Origin: Desulfosediminicola flagellatus
GTDB lineage: Bacteria > Desulfobacterota > Desulfobulbia > Desulfobulbales > Desulfocapsaceae
Assembly: GCF_005116655.2 (NCBI RefSeq)
Contig: NZ_CP050698.1
Location: 6,032,501-6,096,500 of the forward strand
Length of the DNA: 64,000 nucleotides
Direction of reading: 5' to 3'
The notes under the pieces were generated by a model, which made no database searches, was not told the DNA's origin, and saw only the letters and a list, made by a program, of their open reading frames with translations. This document shows, piece by piece, positions 54,557 to 63,395 of this stretch. Both the position numbers and the translations under genes were made by a program. Within the stretch, counting starts at the first letter, position 1. Every line of letters begins with the position of its first letter.

Positions 54557-54891
54557 TTAACTATCAACAAACATCTAAGAAATATATCAGTTGCATTACA
54601 ATGTATGAGTTCTTCATGAGTTGAAAATCGTCTCTTTTGATTCGTGGCTTTTTACAATGGAAATGATTGCTTGAGATGTTAGGGTTTTGCCTGTCGTTTT
54701 GCTGGTTTCTGAACACGTTTTTCCCGCACCATACGTCTGAAATATTAGCATCATTTGGGTATGTTAAAAGCAGTAGGATCCCGGTAGACCAAGAGTCCTG
54801 CTACAAAAAACTACTATGGAAATGTTGAATGTATGGTAAGAGTAGTCAGTTAGCAGTATAAACTGCCCAATGGTCTGTAATCGGAGAGAAA

Positions 54892-56034
54892 ATGAAGCGC
54901 GAAGCAGTGCATAAAACAGTGTTGTTAAGTCTGGTGTTTCTCATCTCATCAATATTTTTGACGATGATACACCAGTTTTTGATGCCGATGTTTATGGCGG
55001 GTCTTTTTTCTGCAATGGCAAGTCCGGCTCATCATTGGTTGACCAGAAAAATAGGTGGCCGTGAGAATATCGCTTCGGTACTGATAATAATAGGAATAGT
55101 CGTGCTTGTTATTGCACCGCTTTCTATGTTGATCGGGGTTGTGGTATCTCAGGCGATTAATGTTGGGCAGTCTGTTACTCCCTGGGTGCAGTCATTTATC
55201 AATGAACCGACAACGCTTACCCTGTATCTTGAGAAAATTCCATACTATGATCAGATACTGCCCTACCGTGATGTGATTATACAGAAAGCTGGTGAGTTGG
55301 TTGGTACACTCTCCACGTTTCTCATAGATTCACTGAAATCTGCAGGCACAATGACAATTAATGCAGTGTTTGGTTCAGTAATCATGCTCTACGTGATGTT
55401 CTATTTTCTCACCATGGGCGATGTGCTGCTTGAACGAATTCTGTACTTTCTGCCGCTAAAAAATGATGACGAGCAGGCATTGCTCAGACGGTTCACCTCC
55501 GTTACACGAGCAACCATAAAAGGCACCTTGATCATAGGTCTGATGCAGGGCACAATCTGCGGATTCGCCTTTGCTTTTGCCGGTATCAAAGGGCCGGTTT
55601 TCTGGGGAAGCGTGATGGCTGTGACCTCCATCATCCCTGCGTTCGGGACAGCGCTTGTTTGGGGGCCCGCTCTTGGAATACTCCTGTTGCTGGGTGATTT
55701 TTCAGGTAGTATTATCCTGGCTGTGCTTTGTGGGGCGGTTGCAGGAAATCTTGATAACGTCATCCGCCCGCGTCTCGTGGGTAAAGATACCGAGATGCAT
55801 GACCTATTTGTGTTGTTTGGTACACTTGGCGGTATTGCCATGTTCGGATTGCTGGGAATTGTCATCGGGCCGATCATTGCTGCACTGTTCATTACTATCT
55901 GGGAAATTTACGGGAATGTTTTTCATGAGTATCTTCCTGATGTCGGTCCTATCCTGAAGGCCGCACGAATGCAGGAAGATTGTGAACCTCAACAGGATCC
56001 GGAAAGCTGTGATGTGCAGACGAAGGTGGAGTGA
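54892..56034 (+). CDS. AI-2E family transporter (PerM-like permease)
   Basis: 380 residues, polytopic. Two N-terminal helices (LLSLVFLISSIFLTMIHQFLMPMFM), a soluble stretch (about 95-150), and a C-terminal cluster with the family segments GTLIIGLMQGTICGFAFAFAGI, IPAFGTALVWGPALGILLLLG and VIRPRLVG...HDLFVLFGTLGGIAMFGLLGIVIGPI. The family includes quorum-signal exporters and Na+/H+ antiporters, so the cargo is uncertain. GGAGAG precedes the ATG. Confidence 0.88.
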   Translation: MKREAVHKTVLLSLVFLISSIFLTMIHQFLMPMFMAGLFSAMASPAHHWLTRKIGGRENIASVLIIIGIVVLVIAPLSMLIGVVVSQAINVGQSVTPWVQSFINEPTTLTLYLEKIPYYDQILPYRDVIIQKAGELVGTLSTFLIDSLKSAGTMTINAVFGSVIMLYVMFYFLTMGDVLLERILYFLPLKNDDEQALLRRFTSVTRATIKGTLIIGLMQGTICGFAFAFAGIKGPVFWGSVMAVTSIIPAFGTALVWGPALGILLLLGDFSGSIILAVLCGAVAGNLDNVIRPRLVGKDTEMHDLFVLFGTLGGIAMFGLLGIVIGPIIAALFITIWEIYGNVFHEYLPDVGPILKAARMQEDCEPQQDPESCDVQTKVE

Positions 56035-56160
56035 GCTATTATTTTACTTGGAAAAAAATGAGTATTGGAAGAAAATGCACATAACAAACTGGTGCAGTTA
56101 ATCGCCATTCAACCAGGCGGTGGCCTGTTGCCATCCCCTATAATATCAGCGACTATTTCA

Positions 56161-56997
56161 ATGACTATACGGCCAATTATTATTGTGTGTCTTGGTGTCT
56201 TATTTACCTCTATGAGCATGGTGTCCTCGGCGTATTGCGAGGCATTAAACATTTACTTTGCCGATGTCGGACGTGCTAACGCCACCTTATTCTATCAGCC
56301 GGGTAAGTGTGCAATGCTTGTGGATACAGGGTCACAGGAGAGTAGCGAAGCGTTGCTCAGTGTGATGCGAAAAGCTGGAGTGAAGGCACTTGATTTTGTG
56401 GTAGTGACTCATCCACATAAGGACCATTTTGGTGGACTGCAAAGCATTGCCGATAATTATGAGATTCGTGAGCTGTCTGATAATGGTGACACCAACGAAG
56501 ATGAAGAAGGGTTCGTTGCGTATAGTAAACTCCAGTTCAGCCTGCCGTACTCTGTGCTTGCAAAAGGTGATTCGTGGAGGTGTGGCGATCTTTCCATAGA
56601 GGTACTGCATCCATCCGCGGCGTTTGACACTGGAGATGATTACAATAGTAGATCGCTTGCTCTTAGGATGGGTTTCAACAGTTTCAGATTATTATTGATG
56701 GGTGATGTATCCGGTGCAGGTGAAAGAAAGATGCTGCAATCATCACAGGAGATGGAATCCATGGTGCTTCACGTTGGTCACCACGGAGAGAGCAATTCTA
56801 CCTCAAGAGAGTTGCTTGAGCGGGTAAAACCTAAAATCGCTATCATAAGTAATGGAAAAGAGGATCTCTCCAGAGGTGTATCCCAACAGGTTCTTGATAG
56901 ACTCGCTGCCAATGACGTAAAGACATTCCGTACAGATCAGGAAGGTACTATCCACTTGCGGGTTGCAGAAAATGGCAATATTCGTCTCAAGCCTTAA
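56161..56997 (+). CDS. secreted MBL-fold hydrolase (ComEC C-terminal domain-like)
   Basis: About 278 residues from the ATG at 56161, which gives a clean signal peptide (MTIRPIIIVCLGVLFTSMSM then VSSAYC); an in-frame TTG at 56065 would add 32 residues. The metallo-beta-lactamase motif is VVVTHPHKDHFGG, with IYFADVGRANATLFY before it and LHVGHHGESNSTSRELLE later, as in the nuclease-like domain of ComEC. Exported phosphodiesterase or nuclease activity is likely. Confidence 0.82.
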   Translation: MTIRPIIIVCLGVLFTSMSMVSSAYCEALNIYFADVGRANATLFYQPGKCAMLVDTGSQESSEALLSVMRKAGVKALDFVVVTHPHKDHFGGLQSIADNYEIRELSDNGDTNEDEEGFVAYSKLQFSLPYSVLAKGDSWRCGDLSIEVLHPSAAFDTGDDYNSRSLALRMGFNSFRLLLMGDVSGAGERKMLQSSQEMESMVLHVGHHGESNSTSRELLERVKPKIAIISNGKEDLSRGVSQQVLDRLAANDVKTFRTDQEGTIHLRVAENGNIRLKP

Positions 56998-57094
56998 TCG
57001 TTGCGGGGATGGTACCTGATCCGCAGATTCAGCTGAATCGTCCTGATCATTTCTCTGTGTATACTTCTTGACGTCAGATACTTCTGGCGTTATT

Positions 57095-57127
57095 AAATGA
57101 ATGTTCAATTAATAAAACAATTCATTT
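57095..57127. promoter_or_regulatory. inverted repeat upstream of the TetR gene
   Basis: AAATGAA (57095-57101) and TTCATTT (57121-57127), 20 bp before the regulator's start; a possible autoregulatory operator. Confidence 0.35.
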
Positions 57128-57146
57128 TAGAAGTAGTAGATGCCAT

Positions 57147-57758
57147 ATGGAACAAACCGCAAGAAAACGTCAGACAGCAGAGCAGCGAAAGCCAGCTATC
57201 CTTATGGCATTTTATCATGTTATTGAGAACGAAGGCTTTGAGAATGCTTCTGTAGCTAAGGTGGCGAAAAAGGCAGGCGTTCATCCAAGCCTGGTGATTC
57301 ACTATTTCGGTACTAAGGAACGTATGGTGCTGGCGCTGGTGGATGACGTGCTGCAGACCTATTCAGATCTGTTTCGAAAACTTCCCAAGACCGGTGAACC
57401 GGTACATCGACTTGATCACCTGCTTCGCCTGATATGGAGCAGGGAGTGGCATGAGGCAGCAAGTTTTTCTGTTGTTTTTTCATTTCTGGCATTAAGCCAG
57501 AGAGATGATGCGGTTATGAAACGAGTGCAGAATCTGTATGGTAAATACCGTGATTACCTCGTCGAGCAGGTATCATTTTTTTCAGAATCCGGAATTATCA
57601 GGGTGGATGATGTCGATGCTGCAGTGGAAGCGCTGATCTCACTGTCTGAGGGGTCACACTATTTTTGCAGGTATCATATTACCGGTGACTCACTGGAAAC
57701 CCACTGCCAGAATATGATTTCCTCGGCAAAGAGGATTCTGGGTGTTGTTACAGAGTGA
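57147..57758 (+). CDS. TetR/AcrR-family regulator
   Basis: 203 residues. The N-terminal helix-turn-helix (FENASVAKVAKKAGVHPSLVIHYFGTKERMVLAL) is typical of TetR. The all-helical C-terminal domain resembles the choline/BetI-like group in length. The thioesterase follows at once, suggesting it is the target or co-regulated. Ligand unknown; the ribosome site is weak. Confidence 0.85.
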   Translation: MEQTARKRQTAEQRKPAILMAFYHVIENEGFENASVAKVAKKAGVHPSLVIHYFGTKERMVLALVDDVLQTYSDLFRKLPKTGEPVHRLDHLLRLIWSREWHEAASFSVVFSFLALSQRDDAVMKRVQNLYGKYRDYLVEQVSFFSESGIIRVDDVDAAVEALISLSEGSHYFCRYHITGDSLETHCQNMISSAKRILGVVTE

Positions 57759-57781
57759 ATCTAATCTTCCTGGAGGAGAGT

Positions 57782-58303
57782 ATGTTTGAAGGATTACCAG
57801 AAAATGCCAAGAGAAGCGTCCAGTGGCAATCTCTCGTTGGTGTTGACAAAGAATGTTTTGGCTGTGGTGAAGAGAATTCCCATGGCTTGCAAATGAAGTT
57901 TGAGATGAATGATTCAGCAACTCAGCTTCGATCTCACCTTATAATGGACAAGCGTTTTCGTGGCTGGAGCAATCTTATCCATGGTGGTGTTCTCTCAACA
58001 ATACTTGATGAAACAATGGGGTGGACTGTACTTTGCCTGACAAAGCAGTTTATGCTTACAAAGGGCATGCAGGTCGCCTTTAAAAAGCCGGTGCGAATAG
58101 GCATGAAGATAACCTCCACCGGCTATATCAAAGAGCACCTGAGTAAGAAGAAGATCGTGGTTGTTGCGGAGATACGGGATGATGCGGGTGCACTTTGTGC
58201 ATCTTCAGAGGGTGAATTTGCTCTTTTCAGTAAAGAGCAGTTTTTACGCATGGGAATAATGCCGGAAGAAGATATCAATCTTATGGTGGCATCAATAGCT
58301 TAG
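57782..58303 (+). CDS. hotdog-fold acyl-CoA thioesterase (PaaI-like)
   Basis: 173 residues from the ATG at 57782 with GGAGGAG seven bases upstream. The 4HBT domain shows CFGCGEENSHGLQMKF, then the catalytic region WSNLIHGGVLSTILDETMGW, where the His-Gly-Gly and Asp/Glu sit, and VAFKKPVRIGMKITSTGYI. It hydrolyses acyl- or aryl-CoA thioesters. The stop codon is the TAG of the repeat that follows. Confidence 0.88.
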   Translation: MFEGLPENAKRSVQWQSLVGVDKECFGCGEENSHGLQMKFEMNDSATQLRSHLIMDKRFRGWSNLIHGGVLSTILDETMGWTVLCLTKQFMLTKGMQVAFKKPVRIGMKITSTGYIKEHLSKKKIVVVAEIRDDAGALCASSEGEFALFSKEQFLRMGIMPEEDINLMVASIA

Positions 58304-58446
58304 AAGGCTGTCCGACAACGCCCTTCCGCCCCATATCGTCGTTATGTTGGAAAAATAATGCTCGCAATATTGAATATATGGCTGCGCTTATTTTTCCAAC
58401 ATGCCTAGATCTGAGGCGAAATGTCGATTCTCGGACAACCTCCTGG
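58301..58446. repeat. palindromic repeat, copy D
   Basis: Ends TAGAAGGCTGTCCGACAACG and TTCTCGGACAACCTCCTGGG. Internal perfect 15-bp stem ATGTTGGAAAAATAA with TTATTTTTCCAACAT. The left end supplies the stop codon of the thioesterase gene. The following bases to 58719 hold no gene I can support. Confidence 0.88.
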
Positions 58447-58719
58447 GACTGCTCAATACCCATAAGTCAAAACATAAGCCCTGCAGACGGCGCTGCATCT
58501 TTGAAAACGTGACAAAAGGACTGAGGAAAAAGGACTTAGGGCTAAGTAAATTGCACTGCGAATGCAATAAGCTTCTGAATTACTCTGTCCTTAAGGTAAG
58601 CCCGCTTTCAGCCTATTGGAAATGGTGTAAAAACAAAATGTTGCGTAGAAGATGACAAGGTGGGGGGAATGGATAGGCTCCTAACTTCGGGCCGAAAACG
58701 AATATAGATGGTGTAAAAA

Positions 58720-59793
58720 ATGTCAGGTGATCTTCTCTTTCTTGCTGGCCACAGAGCGTATGAACGTATACGTGAAAATGGTCTGGAAGCGGATGATGTT
58801 GAGATGGTGGTTGGAGCTTCTGGGGCCGCGAAGTGGTTGGTTTTACATGGACTTGAGTCTGAACTCTTTGGTAGTTGGTTTCCGGGGAGGAGTAAAACAC
58901 TCCATCTTTACGGTACGTCGATCGGCTCTTGGAAATCGGCCGCTGCAGGGCGACAGAACCCGCTTGAAGGGTTTGACACTCTTGCCCACGCATATATCCA
59001 CCAATACTATAACGGCACAATCACACGTGAGCAGGTTGCACGTGAAACTGAACGGATTATAGGTGATTTTTTGGGGCCGGGTGTACCTGAAGAAATTCTT
59101 GCCCATCCATACTGTAAGATACATCTCTCGGCAGTGCGCTGCAGTGGAGCGCTGGCATCTGATAGCCCGAAGATAGAGATAGCCGGGCTTGCCGGGACAT
59201 GGCTGATAAACCGGTTATCAAGAAAGCTCTTTAAGCGGTTGTGCGATCCAACGCTTTTCTATCATCCTGATGCTCCTCCACCATTTATCGACAGTGATGA
59301 ATTTAGCGGTGGTAAGATAGCGCTCACTGCAGAGAATTTTCGGAAAGCGATTCTTGCCAGTGGTTCAATTCCCTGTGTGATGGATAGCGTGCGAAATATC
59401 CCGGGAGCACCCTCAGGTGCCTACCGCGATGGCGGACTATACCATTACCACCCGGCTTTTGATTTTCTTAATGGCCGCGAAGGAATAGTTCTTTACCCTC
59501 ACTTTTATGACACTGCAACCCTTGGCTGGCTGGATAAAAATCGTCCAAGCCGAATTGCTGATGGCAAATTACTGACTGATGTCCTTATGCTGGCCCCCTC
59601 TCCTGAATTTATTGCAGATCTCCCATTAGGGCGAATACCTGACCGCCGGGATTTTGAGCGACTGGCTGGCCGCGATGATGAGCGGGTAGCTTTTTGGGAA
59701 AAGTCGGTAGAGATGAGCGCCAGACTGGGAAGGGAATTTCTAAAAATGGTTGAATCCGGAAGGATTAGAGAAGTTGTAAAGCGGATTCCTTAG
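58720..59793 (+). CDS. patatin-like phospholipase-family protein
   Basis: 357 residues. The N-terminal nucleophile region is VVGASGAAKWLVLHGL, which gives GASGA instead of the usual GxSxG, and the catalytic Asp motif is in YRDGGLYHYHPAF. An oxyanion-type glycine stretch is less clear. The protein may be a lipid acyl hydrolase or an altered member. It has a weak ribosome site. Its stop codon also lies in a repeat-family end (59791). Confidence 0.72.
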   Translation: MSGDLLFLAGHRAYERIRENGLEADDVEMVVGASGAAKWLVLHGLESELFGSWFPGRSKTLHLYGTSIGSWKSAAAGRQNPLEGFDTLAHAYIHQYYNGTITREQVARETERIIGDFLGPGVPEEILAHPYCKIHLSAVRCSGALASDSPKIEIAGLAGTWLINRLSRKLFKRLCDPTLFYHPDAPPPFIDSDEFSGGKIALTAENFRKAILASGSIPCVMDSVRNIPGAPSGAYRDGGLYHYHPAFDFLNGREGIVLYPHFYDTATLGWLDKNRPSRIADGKLLTDVLMLAPSPEFIADLPLGRIPDRRDFERLAGRDDERVAFWEKSVEMSARLGREFLKMVESGRIREVVKRIP

Positions 59794-59804
59794 AAGGCTG
59801 TCCT
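59791..59804. repeat. solo end of the palindromic repeat family
   Basis: TAGAAGGCTGTCC is identical to the left end of copy D and again begins at the stop codon of the preceding gene. No matching right end is present. Confidence 0.55.
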
Positions 59805-59931
59805 TTTCCTGATATTTGCACTTTCAAGCCTGGCAATATCAAGATTCCCTGTATTTGCTATGTGTCTATTCTGGTTTCCCGATGTCTTCTTATATCCCTG
59901 AATAACGTATAATGGACTATCTCTATAAGCG

Positions 59932-59953
59932 AACTGTCAGCCAGCTGACAGTT
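59932..59953. promoter_or_regulatory. CooA-type box upstream of cooA
   Basis: AACTGTCAGC-CA-GCTGACAGTT is a perfect 10-2-10 palindrome that contains TGTCA-N6-TGACA. It lies about 115 bp before the regulator's start, consistent with autoregulation. Confidence 0.7.
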
Positions 59954-60069
59954 TTCGCTGTGAAATGTTCTATTGTCCTGATTTAGCGTGAAAGTTCTGT
60001 TTTGGGTTGAATATTCTGACGTGTCTCTGGTTGGATGAGAGAAAAAGAGTAATAAATGAGGCGGCATCA

Positions 60070-60732
60070 ATGAAATTTTTAGAAGAAAATCTTCTCGATC
60101 ATCTGCAAAGACCGGAGTTTAAGGACCTTCATTCTTCGTTAATACCTCAAACCTTTGCCAAGGGTTCGTATATTTGCCAACCGGGAATCGGGAAAAATCA
60201 GGTGTTCATTGTTGTAAGCGGTAGAGTCCGAGTCTATCTTGGCTACGAAGAAAAAGAGTTTAATTTAGGGATACTCACCCGGGGAGATATTTACTCTACT
60301 CATACCGGAACATTTGTTCAGGCCCTCACTGATAGTGAGGTACTGATGACAGATGTTGCAACATTCAGGCAGCGTATAGTCGGTGATCCGGAGGTGACAA
60401 AAGCTATGGTTCGGGTATTGGGCAATATACTTAAGACCTCGTTTGCCATTATCGACGGTCTCGCCTTCAAAGATGTCAATTCCCGATTGGTTGCACTGCT
60501 TTCAAACGAGGCGCGGCGACATGGTTCTGAGTTGCAGGATGGCAGCATAGAGGTGAAAATCGATCTCTCTGTTGAACAGATAGGACGCTTAGTCGGTTCA
60601 ACACGTCAAACCGTGTCCACATTACTTAATGATCTTGTAAAAGCTGACCTCATCGAGAGACCGAGGCGTGGCGAGTTTCTCATCCCCAATCTTGTTGCAT
60701 TAGAAGCTGTGGGTGGTATACACCACACCTGA
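60070..60732 (+). CDS. cooA: CooA-like CO-sensing Crp/Fnr-family regulator
   Basis: 220 residues from the ATG at 60070 (GAGG site); CooA is about 222. The cyclic-nucleotide-like barrel carries H78 in GDIYSTHTGTFVQAL, at the place of the heme-binding His77 of Rhodospirillum CooA; the Cys75 position is Ser76, as in several other CooA homologues. A long C-helix and a Crp-type helix-turn-helix follow (VEQIGRLVGSTRQTVSTLLNDL). In the ferrous heme form it would bind CO and activate cooS. The gene pairing with cooS and the box at 60758 support this. Confidence 0.85.
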   Translation: MKFLEENLLDHLQRPEFKDLHSSLIPQTFAKGSYICQPGIGKNQVFIVVSGRVRVYLGYEEKEFNLGILTRGDIYSTHTGTFVQALTDSEVLMTDVATFRQRIVGDPEVTKAMVRVLGNILKTSFAIIDGLAFKDVNSRLVALLSNEARRHGSELQDGSIEVKIDLSVEQIGRLVGSTRQTVSTLLNDLVKADLIERPRRGEFLIPNLVALEAVGGIHHT

Positions 60733-60757
60733 AAATCGTGTTGAAAGGTTTACAGAG

Positions 60758-60773
60758 TGTCAGCAAGGCGACA
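60758..60773 (+). promoter_or_regulatory. CooA box and overlapping cooS promoter
   Basis: TGTCA-GCAAGG-CGACA fits the Rhodospirillum CooA target TGTCA-N6-CGACA exactly. A TACAAT -10 element lies at 60794-60799; the box centre is then near -41 of the inferred start, the class II activator position. Confidence 0.82.
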
Positions 60774-60883
60774 GTTTTTTCTCACGTATTCTTTACAATG
60801 TTTAACAGGCAGAATAGTTCCGGCAGCTACATGTTTATAATATAACTGCTGGATGGTTGTAGTAAAATACTAGAGGAGAAACC

Positions 60884-62773
60884 ATGTTTACAAAACCCAC
60901 CCCGGCAAAAGATCTAACCATCTGGGAAGATGCTGAAAAGATGATAGAGAAGGCGAGACGAGACGGGGTTGAAACTGTCTGGGATCGTTTCGAGCAGCAG
61001 ACACCCGGCTGTAAGTTCTGTGAGCTTGGTCTGACCTGTAAAAACTGTAATATGGGACCGTGTCGAATCAGTATCAAAGAAAATGGCAAAATGCAGCGCG
61101 GAGTTTGCGGTGCTGATGGCGATGTGATTGTAGCCAGAAACTTTGGTCGTTTCGTTGCCGGTGGTTCAGCTGGTCACTCTGATCATGGTCGTGATCTGAT
61201 TGAAGTGCTTGAAGCTATTGTTGAGGGCGAAGCGCCTGATTATACGATCACTGATGTAGAAAAATTACAGCGAGTTGCAGCTGAGCTTGGTATCGCTACA
61301 GAAGGGCGCGAGGTGATGGCCATTGCCGGTGATCTGGTAGATGCGTGTTTTGCTGATTTTGGTAGTCGTAAAAAAGAACTGGGGTTTGCCAGCCGTGTAC
61401 CTGAAGTGCGCAAAGAAATATGGCGTAAGTATAAGGTTATGCCACGGGGAGTTGATCGGGAAATTGCTGAAATGATGCATCGTACTCATATGGGCTGTGA
61501 TAACGATGCGGTAAGCACCTTGTTGCATGCAGCGAGGACAGCTCTGGCAGATGGCTGGGGTGGTTCAATGATCGGTACCGAACTCTCAGATATTATTTTT
61601 GGCCTTCCAACCCCGAGTAAATCACAGGTTAACCTGGGTGTAATAAAGGAAAGCAGCGTCAATATCCTGGTACATGGACATAACCCGGTGGTCTCGGAAA
61701 TGGTGCTTGCCGCTGCGCGTGATCCTGAAATGATTGCAAAGGCGCAGGCCGCGGGTGCAGATGGTATAAATATCGGTGGACTTTGTTGTACCGGTAATGA
61801 ACTACTGGGAAGACAGGGAATCCCTATGGCGGGTAATCACCTGATGACAGAACTTGCCATTGTTACAGGTGCAGTTGAGGCTGTTGTCGTTGATTATCAG
61901 TGTATTATGCCAAGCATGGTGCAGGCGGCGGCCTGTTATCACACCAAATTTATTACCACTGCTGATAAGGCACAATTTACTGGTGCAATTCATATCTCGT
62001 TTAACACTGCGACAGCTGCAAAGCAGGCACGAGAGATTGTTGATATGGCAATCGAGGCTTATGCAGAGCGTGATCAATCGCGTGTGGAGATTCCTGTTGC
62101 ACCTGTGGACGCTGTTACCGGTTTTTCCAATGAAGCATTATTGAACATGCTTGGTGGGACTCTTGACCCATTGCTGGATGCCATAAAAGATGGCTCTATT
62201 CGTGGGGTGGTTGCCATAGTCGGATGTAATAATCCAAAATTTCAGCATGATTCACAAAACGTCGGCCTGGCAAAAGAGCTGATTAAACGGGATATTCTCG
62301 TACTGGCAACAGGCTGTATTACGACAGCTGCCGGCAAGGCCGGGCTTATGGTCCCTGAAGGCAGCGAAATGGCGGGCACGGGCTTACAAAAAATCTGTTC
62401 AGCGCTCAATATTCCTCCTGTGCTGCATTTTGGCTCCTGTGTCGATAATTCCAGAGTTATTCAGCTTTGCGGTATTATCGCCAATGCGCTGGGTGTTGAT
62501 ATTTCGGATCTGCCAGTATGGGGTGCCTCTCCTGAGTGGTACTCAGAGAAGGCGGTTGCCATTGGCCTGTATTGTGTGGCGTCGGGTATTCCTGTTCAGA
62601 TTGGTACTCCACCTCAGATAACCGGTTCAAAACTGGTAACTGATCTTGCTCTGAATGGGTTGGAAGATGTTTTTGGAGCATCTTTTCTCGTGGAACCTGA
62701 CTATGCCGTTGCTGCAGAAAAGATGGATGAACGAATAAAAGCTAAGAGACGGGCTCTCGGCCTCTCGGAATAG
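60884..62773 (+). CDS. cooS: anaerobic Ni-Fe carbon monoxide dehydrogenase catalytic subunit
   Basis: 629 residues, full length. Oxidises CO to CO2. The N-terminal cluster ligands are C43xxC46 (GCKFC; D-cluster of the short CX2C kind), then C52/C55/C60/C74 (TCKNCNMGPCRI...RGVCG) for the B-cluster. C-cluster segments include HMGCDND, the GLCCTGNELLGRQG region, VVAIVGCNN, LATGCITTAAGKAG and HFGSCVDNSR. No cooF or cooC gene is adjacent; the electron partner is elsewhere. Strong AGGAG site. Confidence 0.95.
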   Translation: MFTKPTPAKDLTIWEDAEKMIEKARRDGVETVWDRFEQQTPGCKFCELGLTCKNCNMGPCRISIKENGKMQRGVCGADGDVIVARNFGRFVAGGSAGHSDHGRDLIEVLEAIVEGEAPDYTITDVEKLQRVAAELGIATEGREVMAIAGDLVDACFADFGSRKKELGFASRVPEVRKEIWRKYKVMPRGVDREIAEMMHRTHMGCDNDAVSTLLHAARTALADGWGGSMIGTELSDIIFGLPTPSKSQVNLGVIKESSVNILVHGHNPVVSEMVLAAARDPEMIAKAQAAGADGINIGGLCCTGNELLGRQGIPMAGNHLMTELAIVTGAVEAVVVDYQCIMPSMVQAAACYHTKFITTADKAQFTGAIHISFNTATAAKQAREIVDMAIEAYAERDQSRVEIPVAPVDAVTGFSNEALLNMLGGTLDPLLDAIKDGSIRGVVAIVGCNNPKFQHDSQNVGLAKELIKRDILVLATGCITTAAGKAGLMVPEGSEMAGTGLQKICSALNIPPVLHFGSCVDNSRVIQLCGIIANALGVDISDLPVWGASPEWYSEKAVAIGLYCVASGIPVQIGTPPQITGSKLVTDLALNGLEDVFGASFLVEPDYAVAAEKMDERIKAKRRALGLSE

Positions 62774-62782
62774 CAGCTTAAA

Positions 62783-62823
62783 GAACAATCGCCTGTAATA
62801 ATAAACATTACAGGCGATTGTTC
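62783..62823. terminator. hairpin terminator between cooS and the CBS gene
   Basis: A perfect 17-bp stem (62783-62799 with 62807-62823) around a 7-nt loop. It has no long T-run; it may act with the short T stretch after it. Convergent genes lie on either side. Confidence 0.6.
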
Positions 62824-62895
62824 ATTGCTATCTTGAAACTCTTTTCAGAGTGCGTTGATTAAGGGACGCAGTTTTCTGTGTTGAAGGTGACTTTG

Positions 62896-63336
62896 TCACC
62901 CCGGATATTTGTCAGCGATATAGTCTTTGAAGTATTTGAGCTCAACATCCTTTTCTGTTACCTGGGCACTTACAACATCTCCCATGGAAATCAGACCAAT
63001 AAGCTTATTATCTTTTAAAACAGGTAGATGGCGAATTCTTTTTTCCGTCATTATGGCACGAACATAGTCGAGGTCATCATTTTCGGCGGCAACGATCAAA
63101 TTTTTTGTCATGATAGTCTCGACTGTGAGTGTTCTGATGCCCTCAACATGTTTAAGTGTAGCCATCAGCACATCACGTGCACAGATAATTCCGAGAACCT
63201 GCTCATCTTTATCAACAACGAGCAATGACCCTATTCGATTGGTTGAGAATATCGACATGGATTCCAGAACAGTTGTCTCAGCTGGAATGGAAACGACCCG
63301 ACTCCCCTTAACTTCCAGTAAATCTCGTACGTTCAT
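62896..63336 (-). CDS. CBS-domain pair protein
   Basis: 146 residues consisting of two CBS motifs (VLESMSIFSTNRIGSLLVVDKDEQVLGIICARDVLM and AIMTEKRIRHLPVLKDNKLIGLISMGDVV). Such proteins bind adenine nucleotides and act as energy sensors or small regulators. AGGAG precedes the ATG. It is followed by no partner gene on its strand within the window's cooS side. Confidence 0.9.
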   Translation of the reverse strand: MNVRDLLEVKGSRVVSIPAETTVLESMSIFSTNRIGSLLVVDKDEQVLGIICARDVLMATLKHVEGIRTLTVETIMTKNLIVAAENDDLDYVRAIMTEKRIRHLPVLKDNKLIGLISMGDVVSAQVTEKDVELKYFKDYIADKYPG

Positions 63337-63395
63337 TTAGTTGCTCCTGGTAGTGTTGAATATTGATTCGGAAGTAGTTGCACCTAATAATACGG

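Noticed and set aside
45062..58446. CRISPR-like or complete insertion-sequence interpretation of the repeats
   Set aside because: The copies are kilobases apart, have no spacers in series, and contain no transposase frame.
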